From Actinomycetota bacterium (GTDB lineage: Bacteria > Cyanobacteriota > Vampirovibrionia > Obscuribacterales > Obscuribacteraceae), in assembly GCA_903970355.1 (NCBI GenBank), contig CAJCIF010000150.1, forward strand, positions 1 through 11,606: a DNA stretch of 11,606 nt, given 5' to 3'. A model generated the notes under the pieces. The model was not told the origin of the DNA, made no database searches, and saw only the letters and a list, made by a program, of their open reading frames with translations. Below, piece by piece: positions 6,190 through 11,606 of the stretch. Positions within the stretch are counted from its first letter, which is position 1. Each line of letters opens with the position of its first letter. Position numbers and translations under genes: made by a program.

Positions 6190-7131
6190 ATGGATTTAAA
6201 AGAATGGTTTGCTAACCGCAAGAAAGCAGCCGACAATTCTCAAAGTAAGCAACCTCTAACAAACGAAGAATATTGTGCACTATGGACGCAGTGCTTTCAT
6301 TGTCGAGAACTCCTCTATACGCGGGATCTAAGAAGCAATCTCTTTGTCTGCCCGAAATGCCAATATCACTTTCGCATTGGCGCAGTAGACAGAATCGAGC
6401 AATTAGCTGATCCGGGCTGTTTCCAAGAGATGGATGCCGACCTTTCTTCTGCTGACCCACTTGGATTTGTCGATACGGATGCTTATAAAAATCGTCAAGA
6501 TGAAGCTTCGCGCAAATCCGGTCTAAAAGAAGCGGTTGTTTGTGGAACCGGTAAGATTCGCGGCCGGGATGCCGCGATCGGCATTATGGATTTTGGTCAC
6601 TTCGGAGGCTCCATGGGCTCTGTGGTGGGCGAAAAGGTAACGAGACTTGTAGAACATGCTCTTAAACACTCCTTGCCTCTAATTGTTATTTCCAGCTCGG
6701 GTGGCGCGCGCATGCAGGAAGGCATATTGAGCCTCATGCAAATGGCCAAAACGAGCTCAGCTCTAAAATCTTTCAGCGATGCAGGTTTGCTCTACATCTC
6801 GGTTCTATCGGAGCCGACTTTTGGTGGTGTCACCGCTAGTTTCGCCATGCTCGGTGACTTTATCATTGCCGAACCAGGAGCACGCATCGGTTTTGCCGGT
6901 CGTCGTGTCATTGAACAAACCATCAAGCAAAAACTGCCGGCTGATTTCCAAACTGCTGAATATCTGTTGAATCACGGCCAGGTAGATATGGTGATCGAAC
7001 GAGCCAAATTGGCGGATGCGCTCGGAGCGCTAATCGATCTGCACCAACCATCTGCGCCTCCCAAGCATTCCGACGCAAAAGATAAGTCAAAACAAAAAGT
7101 GGCGGCCCAGAGCACGCCGACGAGGGCATAA
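6190..7131 (+). CDS. accD: Acetyl-CoA carboxylase carboxyltransferase subunit beta
   Basis: AccD pairs with AccA to move the carboxyl group from biotin-BCCP to acetyl-CoA, forming malonyl-CoA for fatty acid synthesis. From ATG 6190 the protein has 313 residues. It has an N-terminal zinc ribbon with all four cysteines (C35/C38 in CFHC, C54/C57 in CPKC). The crotonase-like domain carries DFGHFGGSMGSVVGEKV (134-150), SSSGGARMQEGILSLMQMAK (168-187) and EPTFGGVTASFAMLGD (208-223). A Lys-rich, low-complexity tail (about 287-313) is probably disordered. The start was set at ATG because MDLKEWFANRKK aligns with the usual AccD beginning; TTG at 6175 would add five residues and overlaps the leader-ORF stop. 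accA follows after 1 nt, so the subunits are co-expressed. In most photosynthetic cyanobacteria the acc genes are dispersed, so the pairing is informative. Confidence 0.96.
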   Translation: MDLKEWFANRKKAADNSQSKQPLTNEEYCALWTQCFHCRELLYTRDLRSNLFVCPKCQYHFRIGAVDRIEQLADPGCFQEMDADLSSADPLGFVDTDAYKNRQDEASRKSGLKEAVVCGTGKIRGRDAAIGIMDFGHFGGSMGSVVGEKVTRLVEHALKHSLPLIVISSSGGARMQEGILSLMQMAKTSSALKSFSDAGLLYISVLSEPTFGGVTASFAMLGDFIIAEPGARIGFAGRRVIEQTIKQKLPADFQTAEYLLNHGQVDMVIERAKLADALGALIDLHQPSAPPKHSDAKDKSKQKVAAQSTPTRA

Positions 7132-7132
7132 C

Positions 7133-8113
7133 ATGGCGCACACAGATCGAAAACAAGTTCCGCTCGAATTTGAACAGCCTCTTCAGGCTCTTGCCCAACA
7201 AATAGAAAACCTCGAAAAGCAGTTAGCCGACAACCCCGCCATCGAAAGTGATCTGGCTCGCCTGCACGAACAATATGATCTATTAAGAAGATCGCTCTAT
7301 TCCAAGTTGCGACCGATAGACCACCTCGAACTGGCGCGCCACAAACAGCGTCCTTATACGAGAGATTATTTCGAGCGCTGGGATTCCGAGTGGATAGAAA
7401 TGCATGGCGACCGTAAGGGTGCTGATGACCCAGCCATGGTCCTGGGACTGTTGCGCATTGGTGGACACAAGGTAGTCGGAATAGGCACCCAGAAAGGGCG
7501 CTCTTTGCGAGATAAGCAGCAATGCAATTTCGGTATGCCGCAACCGGAAGGATATCGCAAAGCCCTGCGCGGCATCCGTCATGCTGAGAAATTCAATCTG
7601 CCCATTGTCACCCTCATCGATACTCCGGGTGCTTATCCAGGTATGGCGGCTGAAGAACACAATCAAGCTGAAGCGATTGCTGTTAACCTCATGGAATTGG
7701 CCGGTGTGACAGTACCGGTGGTGGCAGTGGTCACAGGAGAAGGTGGGTCCGGTGGAGCTCTTGCTATTGGTGTTGCCAATCGCATTCTCATGCTTGAACA
7801 TTCCGTCTACTCGGTTATTTCGCCGGAAGGTTGCGCATCTATATTATGGCGTTCACCGGACAAAGTTTCAGAAGCGTGTCAGGCCATGAAAATGACTGCC
7901 AAAGAGCTTTTACAATTAGGTGTTGTCGATGAAGTGATCGACGAACCGCTTGGTGGTGCACACAACGATTACGATACGGTAGCCACTAACGCCAAAATGG
8001 GATTGATCAGACATCTCGATAATTTGCGCAATCTCAACCGTAGCCAATTACGCGAAGACAGACAGAAGAAGTTTCGCAACATAGGCGCCTTCTATGAGCC
8101 GGCAGCCGTTTAG
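7133..8113 (+). CDS. accA: Acetyl-CoA carboxylase carboxyltransferase subunit alpha
   Basis: AccA is the partner of AccD in the alpha2-beta2 carboxyltransferase and binds carboxybiotin. The 326-residue protein starts at ATG 7133, 1 nt after the accD stop, with GAGGG about 7 nt upstream inside the accD end, so translational coupling is likely. The N-terminal part (about 10-60) is a helical arm beginning LEFEQPLQAL, with IENLEKQL as in the family. The crotonase-like core shows RPYTRDYF (73-80), HGDRKGADDPA (91-101), FGMPQPEGYRKALR (133-146), LIDTPGAYPG (161-170), the oxyanion glycines TGEGGSGGALAIG (201-213) and SPEGCASILWR (230-240). Length matches the usual 315-325. The end converges with the kinase gene with 8 bp between stop codons, leaving no room for a terminator. 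Confidence 0.97.
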   Translation: MAHTDRKQVPLEFEQPLQALAQQIENLEKQLADNPAIESDLARLHEQYDLLRRSLYSKLRPIDHLELARHKQRPYTRDYFERWDSEWIEMHGDRKGADDPAMVLGLLRIGGHKVVGIGTQKGRSLRDKQQCNFGMPQPEGYRKALRGIRHAEKFNLPIVTLIDTPGAYPGMAAEEHNQAEAIAVNLMELAGVTVPVVAVVTGEGGSGGALAIGVANRILMLEHSVYSVISPEGCASILWRSPDKVSEACQAMKMTAKELLQLGVVDEVIDEPLGGAHNDYDTVATNAKMGLIRHLDNLRNLNRSQLREDRQKKFRNIGAFYEPAAV

Positions 8114-8121
8114 CGAGACGA

Positions 8122-9744
8122 TCAGTTGCTCTTTGGACGAGCTGAACGATATTGTTTTAAGAGATCTTTTGCTTCTTTTGCTTTCGAAGATTTTTGTGGA
8201 ACTTGCTCAAGAAGCGTAATCGCCTCCGGATAGCGTTTCTCTTGTGCATATTGTCTGGCTAGACTGACACAAATCTGGTTGAGTTTTTCGGTCATTGGCT
8301 TCGAAAGCTTGCCCTTGCGTTTCATGTCTTGCATGATTGGCAAAGCATCTTCATATTTTCCTTGCTCGATCAGCTTGGAGACACTGCCAGTGTCGTGCGG
8401 CCAAGGCAAATAGCGTGACACCGATGAGTCATTCATGGCAAACACGCCGGCGGTCAAGACGGCAACTCCAGCAAAGGCAGCCATCATGCCTTTCTTGGCT
8501 AATCCGCCATCGGTATTGCGACCCCGCGCATAGGGATTTACGGGCGCACGGGCTTGTTGAATATTCTCCCGGCTTATGACTGCCTGAGCCTGTTGATCGT
8601 AGGCTGATGATGAACGTTGAGCCAGTTCCTCGAGTGCTCTTGAGGCAAGATCGCGTGAGTTTGCCTTAGGCTGAATTTCGCGCACTTCTTTGCGCGAGGA
8701 AATCTCTTCATTTTTGACAGCCATTGGCCCGGGCGTGATCATTTCCCGCGTATGAGTAGCTGCTGTTGGGGTCGATACGAGTTGCTTTTCAGGTTTCTTG
8801 CAAGCCTCTTCGAGGGCTTGGGCAAACTCATCCATGTCTTTGTAGCGGAAATCGGGATTCTTGGCCAAGCCGCGATGCACAACTTCTTCCAGCTTCTCGG
8901 AGAAGGGCAGGTCTGGTCGCACTTCTGAAAGCCGCTTCGGAACGTCTGATAAATGCATTGCCATAACCTTGACAAGCTCATCCGAAAGGAATGGCACTTC
9001 GCCGGTTAACGTCTCGTAAATCACGATCGCCAGGGAGTAGATGTCACTCCGATGGTCCACCTTGCTGCTTGTGCATTGCTCAGGACTCATATAGGTAGGG
9101 CTGCCGCAAACGGTGCCGGTGCGCGTGATGCGCGCCACATCCGATTCTTCCTGCACCAGTCTGGCGATGCCGAAATCGACAACAATCGGAAATAGCTTTT
9201 GCCCGCTTCTTTCTACAAGAACGATGTTTTCAGGCTTAATATCGCGGTGCACAACGCCCTGGCGATGGGCTTCTGCCAGTGCACTGCAGACTTGTTTGAA
9301 CATCGGAAAGGCTTCATCTACGGTCAGGTGGTTGCGTTCTGCAATTAAGTCGGAAAGCGGTGTACCCCTTAAGAGATCCATCGCAATATAGGGTCTACCG
9401 CCTTTGGGAATGACGCCAAAGTCGTAAATGGTGATGATATTTGGGTGTGTGAGACGGCTTGAAGCCTTAGCCTCTTGCGTAAAGCGCTTAATAAATTCGT
9501 CGTCGGACACAAGATAGTCGTGCAAGACCTTGATGGCTACTTCGCGACCGATTAGCTCCTGTACTGCCTTGTAAACGGTTCCGGCTGAACCCTGACCGAT
9601 GGCAGACTCGATTCTGTAGCGGCCTTCCACTACCAAACCAAGCAACGGATCGTCGCCTACGGTCACCATTGAAGAGCCGTCTCGTGGACAAAGCTCTTGT
9701 TCATCCGAGGCGGTCTGAAAATTACAGATCAGACATAGCTTCAT
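8122..9744 (-). CDS. Membrane Hanks-type Ser/Thr protein kinase with N-terminal Cys motif and TPR-like end
   Basis: This is a 540-residue signalling kinase. Residues 1-27 hold C4/C7 and C19 in CLIC...CPRDG, a zinc-ribbon-like start common on kinases of this type but with the fourth Cys replaced by Asp. The catalytic domain spans about 43-315: glycine loop GQGSAGTV (50-57), VAIK with K72, HRDIKPEN (166-173), DFG (190-192), activation segment CGSPTYMSPEQ (213-223) and DIYSLAIVIYETLTG (234-248). All catalytic residues are present. A Gln/Ser/Ala-rich juxtamembrane linker spans about 320-416, one membrane helix about 419-437, and about 80 residues beyond the membrane read as one or two TPR-like helix pairs (KLIEQGKYEDALPIM, QEKRYPEAITLLEQV). 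The ATG has no Shine-Dalgarno site. Kinase call firm; substrate and signal unknown. Confidence 0.93.
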   Translation of the reverse strand: MKLCLICNFQTASDEQELCPRDGSSMVTVGDDPLLGLVVEGRYRIESAIGQGSAGTVYKAVQELIGREVAIKVLHDYLVSDDEFIKRFTQEAKASSRLTHPNIITIYDFGVIPKGGRPYIAMDLLRGTPLSDLIAERNHLTVDEAFPMFKQVCSALAEAHRQGVVHRDIKPENIVLVERSGQKLFPIVVDFGIARLVQEESDVARITRTGTVCGSPTYMSPEQCTSSKVDHRSDIYSLAIVIYETLTGEVPFLSDELVKVMAMHLSDVPKRLSEVRPDLPFSEKLEEVVHRGLAKNPDFRYKDMDEFAQALEEACKKPEKQLVSTPTAATHTREMITPGPMAVKNEEISSRKEVREIQPKANSRDLASRALEELAQRSSSAYDQQAQAVISRENIQQARAPVNPYARGRNTDGGLAKKGMMAAFAGVAVLTAGVFAMNDSSVSRYLPWPHDTGSVSKLIEQGKYEDALPIMQDMKRKGKLSKPMTEKLNQICVSLARQYAQEKRYPEAITLLEQVPQKSSKAKEAKDLLKQYRSARPKSN

Positions 9745-10258
9745 ATTTCAGGGGTAGTAACTAGATTTGCACCGCCAGACCGAGATTTACTTGTTAATTA
9801 CCCCGTAGGAGCGGATACAAACCGTAGCACTCTTTAACGCTTAATAAGCTAAGACTGAATGACTGATATTTTTGCGCAACGGTGGAGAATTACAAGCCGG
9901 TTCAAATATTACTCTGAGACTCCGCAGTAGATAAAAATTTTTCTGAGACTTCTTTTTTCACTTGGCAGATTGGAAACGGCTGTTTTTCCAGACTGGAACC
10001 TAAAAAGCGTAGTCAAGCGGCGACTAAACAGTACTTTTTTGACAGGTGCTTTTGAAAACGGAAATTAACGCTTGTGTTTTTAAGCGATGATCGCTTCGGC
10101 TCCGGGTCCTAAGCCAAATTGATGCTGTTTATCCACCTTGGCAAATAGGTGATTTTTGTGCTGGTGCGGTGGCAATAGTGGTGGCATTTTTCTTCAGTTT
10201 TCAATTGTCTGAAAGCCCTACAGGTACCGTCCCAACGACGAAATAGTCTAAATTCTGC
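9745..10258. other. 514 bp without a supported gene
   Basis: No convincing coding frame or RNA family is seen. It holds the unidentified promoter of the minus-strand kinase and short symmetric elements. These are TTCCAG-A-CTGGAA (9986-9998), AAGCGAT-G-ATCGCTT (10082-10096), a direct repeat TCTGAGACT (around 9913 and 9942) separated by an AAAAATTTTT palindrome, and a lone TTGACA at 10039-10044 with no good -10. An open stretch at 10091-10240 has only a GTG (10169) as possible start and no ribosome-binding site. Confidence 0.5.
10082..10096. repeat. Perfect dyad AAGCGAT-G-ATCGCTT
   Basis: Seven-base arms around a single base form an operator-like palindrome. Its core CGATGATCG recurs in the opposite orientation at 10325-10333. 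It is not followed by a T run on either strand, so a terminator is unlikely. Confidence 0.4.
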
Positions 10259-10286
10259 TTGCCTTAATACGATTTCATGCTATGAT
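10259..10286 (+). promoter_or_regulatory. Promoter upstream of the small ORF pair
   Basis: TTGCCT (10259-10264), a 16 bp spacer and TATGAT (10281-10286), with a TGC extension at 10278-10280, make a good extended -10 promoter. The start would be near 10293, about 21 nt before the ATG at 10314. The TGCTATGAT block resembles those upstream of accD and the Nudix gene. Confidence 0.5.
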
Positions 10287-10313
10287 CTTTCGCATGCAGT
10301 CATCGTCCATTGT

Positions 10314-10427
10314 ATGTGCCCGATCGATCATCGGGTGCATGAAATAAACGCGTGGACCAAATGCAGAAATTCGAACCTCGGTATCACAGATGAAGGCAAA
10401 TTGAAATTTAGAGAGTGGATGAAGTAA
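10314..10427 (+). CDS. Small ORF A (37 aa), maybe the front half of a split gene
   Basis: From ATG 10314 the frame encodes 37 residues beginning MCPIDHRVHEINAWTK and ending GITDEGKLKFREWMK, then TAA at 10425-10427. There is no Shine-Dalgarno site; the leader from the promoter would be about 20 nt, and the first codons lie in a perfect 6 bp hairpin (CCCGAT 10319-10324 with ATCGGG 10330-10335). The same frame continues open directly after the stop as ORF B. A single C-to-T change of CAA would create this TAA, so the two may be one gene broken by a nonsense mutation; separate small genes or recoding are alternatives. I do not recognise the sequence. Confidence 0.3.
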   Translation: MCPIDHRVHEINAWTKCRNSNLGITDEGKLKFREWMK

Positions 10428-10604
10428 GTGCAAAGACCGGAAAAAGAAGTAATGGAAGAAAGAGTTGAGAAGGCAGTAGGCGAACAAAAGGACCAAATCG
10501 ATAAGTACGAAGAAGTCCAGAAGCGTTATCAAAAAGAACTCAACCTCTACCATAATCAAATCAAAAGACAAGATAAAAAACCTGGCGGCGGCCGAGCTGC
10601 ATAA
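10428..10604 (+). CDS. Small charged coiled-coil-like protein, ORF B (58 aa)
   Basis: GTG at 10428 follows the ORF A stop immediately and in the same frame; GGA at 10417-10419 is 8 nt upstream. ATG at 10452 (50 residues, AAGAAG upstream) is the alternative start. The product is rich in Glu, Lys and Gln, with a helical middle such as KDQIDKYEEVQKRYQKEL that could form a coiled coil. It ends in a basic, flexible KKPGGGRAA before tandem stops TAA TAG. There is no Cys, signal or membrane segment. Codon use looks like that of the neighbours. I do not recognise a family; a nucleoid-associated or stress-type small protein would be speculation. Confidence 0.5.
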   Translation: MQRPEKEVMEERVEKAVGEQKDQIDKYEEVQKRYQKELNLYHNQIKRQDKKPGGGRAA

Positions 10605-10859
10605 TAGCTAGAGACTAACGGCGCACAGCGAAACGCAGCCGTTGCGACAATAGGGCGCGCACGGAGAACGGCATTTATTAATCCTTCTGGATTGCCGGAT
10701 CGTCTCGTTTAGCTTTACCCTATGTCAGGGCGACGAAACTCTTGACCGCCGTTAACCGTCCGGTAAGTAGTATTGAGGGATGTTTTGTGCCCGCAGCCTG
10801 GTTGAGGCTGCCTAAGGAAGTCAGTTAAGGGAGGGCTTGCGGATGCAGGTCGAGCTATC
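10605..10859 (+). other. 255 bp potentially structured leader before the nucleotidyltransferase
   Basis: Several hairpins can be drawn: AACGGC (10617-10622) with GCCGTT (10638-10643) around an inner GCG-AAA-CGC; TCGTC (10700-10704) with GACGA (10732-10736) enclosing CCCT-ATGTC-AGGG; and a perfect GCAGCCT-GGTTG-AGGCTGC (10793-10811). A candidate promoter is TTGACC (10742-10747) with a weak TAAGTA (10764-10769). None ends in a T run. I cannot match it to a riboswitch, SRP, 6S or RNase P core. Confidence 0.35.
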
Positions 10860-10863
10860 TTGA
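10843..10863 (+). CDS. Six-codon leader ORF coupled to the nucleotidyltransferase
   Basis: ATG at 10843 has AAGGGAGG (10827-10834) exactly 8 nt upstream, the best ribosome-binding site in the area. It encodes MQVELS and stops at TGA 10861-10863. That stop overlaps the TTG start of the next gene (10860-10862) as TTGA, the classic geometry for translational coupling. Alternatively, a one-base sequencing deletion could have separated this ATG from the main frame. Confidence 0.45.
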   Translation: MQVELS

Positions 10864-11606
10864 AGGCAATGGTTTTGGCGGCGGGAGTGGGTTCTCGCCT
10901 GGAGCCTCTTACAACACAGACACCGAAACCATTGGTACCGGTAGCAAACATTCCAGTAATGGAGCACATCCTAAAGCTTCTCAAAGAACACAATTTCACA
11001 GACATATGTGCAAATCTGCACTACATGCCAGAGGAAATTCAAAATTGTTTTGGTGATGGATCGCGACTGGGCATCAATCTTAACTACAAATATGAGGAAG
11101 AACTTTCCGGTGATGCAGGCGGCGTCAGAGCCTGTCGAAATTTTCTCGGCAACAGCACTTTCCTGGTTCTCATGGGAGATCTGCTCACCGATGCCGATCT
11201 CACCCATATTTTTAACGAGCACAAACGCAAAGGTGCACTAGCCTCCATTGCTCTCAAACAAGTCAAAGACGTTAGTCATTTTGGTGTGGCTTTGCTAGAT
11301 GGCGAAGGATTTATCACTGGATTTCAGGAAAAGCCGTCTCCCGAAAAGGCGCTGTCCAATTTGGCTTCCACAGGTATTTATGTTCTTGAGCCTGAAGTTT
11401 TCGATCACATTCCTAAGGAAGGGCAGTTCGGTTTTGGCCGACAACTTTTTCCTTCTCTTGTTGAAAAAGGCCTTCCGGTCTTGGGTATTGAAATAGACAC
11501 ATACTGGTCTGATGTAGGGACAATTGCCCAATATCGCACCTCGAATTTCGATGCTCTGGCTGAACATATTCATCTTTCTTTGCCGGGAGCAAAGCAAAAG
11601 GGTTCA
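10860..11606 (+). CDS. Sugar-nucleotide pyrophosphorylase, mannose-1-phosphate guanylyltransferase type (partial)
   Basis: The enzyme joins a sugar 1-phosphate to an NTP, giving an NDP-sugar for cell-surface polysaccharide. 249 codons are open to the right edge. The nucleotidyltransferase signature is MKAMVLAAGVGSRLEPLT (1-18) with PKPLVPVANIPVMEH (22-36). Then come LHYMPEEI, FGDGSRLGI, EEELSGDAGGVR, where GTAG is more usual, the metal-binding block LVLMGDLLTDADL with D107, GFQEKPS, STGIYVLEPEVF and YWSDVGTIAQYR. The pattern is closest to cyanobacterial mannose-1-phosphate guanylyltransferases, some of which continue into a hexapeptide-repeat or phosphomannomutase domain that would lie beyond the window. 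The start is TTG 10860, set by the conserved N-terminus; the nearest own ribosome-binding site is weak, but a coupled leader ORF overlaps it. GDP-mannose versus glucose or another sugar cannot be decided. Confidence 0.9.
   Translation, partial: MKAMVLAAGVGSRLEPLTTQTPKPLVPVANIPVMEHILKLLKEHNFTDICANLHYMPEEIQNCFGDGSRLGINLNYKYEEELSGDAGGVRACRNFLGNSTFLVLMGDLLTDADLTHIFNEHKRKGALASIALKQVKDVSHFGVALLDGEGFITGFQEKPSPEKALSNLASTGIYVLEPEVFDHIPKEGQFGFGRQLFPSLVEKGLPVLGIEIDTYWSDVGTIAQYRTSNFDALAEHIHLSLPGAKQKGS

Noticed and set aside
7283..7801. 172-codon minus-strand open frame
   Set aside because: Antisense to accA, which is complete and clearly coding.
9890..9912. GGTTCAAAT resembling a tRNA T-loop on the plus strand
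   Set aside because: No stem closes around it and no D-arm or anticodon arm is present.
10169..10243. 25-codon hydrophobic frame starting GTG (open stretch 10091-10243)
   Set aside because: It has no ribosome-binding site or promoter at suitable distance, and the only in-frame start is a GTG in a repetitive GTGG context.
10353..10385. Minus-strand tRNA 3-prime-like segment (GGTTCGAAT ... TCCA with correct spacing)
   Set aside because: The T-stem has wobble pairs and a mismatch, no acceptor 5-prime strand or anticodon arm lies upstream, and it overlaps ORF A; probably chance.
10275..10571. 98-codon minus-strand open frame, very hydrophobic, Phe/Leu-rich
   Set aside because: It is the antisense of the Glu/Lys-rich ORF B (GAA and AAG read as TTC and CTT), which creates false membrane-like sequence; no ribosome-binding site or promoter.
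10720..10811. Possible SRP RNA (GTCAGG ... GAAGT ... GCAGCC pieces)
   Set aside because: The conserved core GGTCCGGAAGGAAGCAGC is absent; the fragments are scattered and not in order.

Overview
The window is an ordinary bacterial chromosomal segment, dense with core genes for about its first 9.7 kb, followed by a sparse and odd 1.1 kb gap before the last gene. I see no insertion sequences, CRISPR array, rRNA or tRNA. AccD, AccA, Obg, RsmE, YggS, SepF and PheS indicate a bacterium. The side-by-side yggS-sepF pair, a cyanobacteria-like mannose-1-phosphate guanylyltransferase type enzyme, and a Hanks-type kinase with a CxxC...CPxDG N-terminus would fit a deep, non-photosynthetic Cyanobacteriota relative (Vampirovibrionia or Obscuribacterales-like). 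This placement is an inference from gene style, not from a search.

Layout. 1-418 (-): N-terminal part of PheS, running off the left edge. 529-1002 (+): Nudix hydrolase. 1042-1191 (+): a 49-residue very basic protein with a good Shine-Dalgarno site. 1204-2499 (-): Obg GTPase. 2594-2815 (+): small PC4-like ssDNA-binding protein, followed by a secreted M23 metallopeptidase (2824-3663). 3677-3725: hairpins that terminate the opposite-strand sepF transcript. 3729-4238 (-) SepF, 4311-4979 (-) YggS with its own promoter, 5221-6018 (-) RsmE. 6190-7131 and 7133-8113 (+): accD-accA operon, the two carboxyltransferase subunits of acetyl-CoA carboxylase. 8122-9744 (-): membrane Ser/Thr kinase, convergent with accA with an 8 bp gap. 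9745-10858: promoter, dyads and two small in-frame ORFs separated by one TAA. 10860-11606 (+): sugar-nucleotide pyrophosphorylase, running off the right edge; it has no stop in the window, so it is easy to miss.

How the genes relate. Most are growth housekeeping: aminoacylation (PheS), rRNA modification and ribosome-linked GTPase (RsmE, Obg), fatty-acid precursor supply (AccDA), division (SepF), cell-wall hydrolysis (M23) and surface polysaccharide precursors (nucleotidyltransferase). They sit in short divergent and convergent units rather than one long operon.

The most interesting signals are regulatory and translational. A short ORF with its own Shine-Dalgarno site precedes accD and another precedes the nucleotidyltransferase, and in both cases its TGA stop overlaps a TTG codon as TTGA. 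Several promoters share an extended -10 of the form TGCTAnnAT. One small gene appears split by an in-frame TAA.
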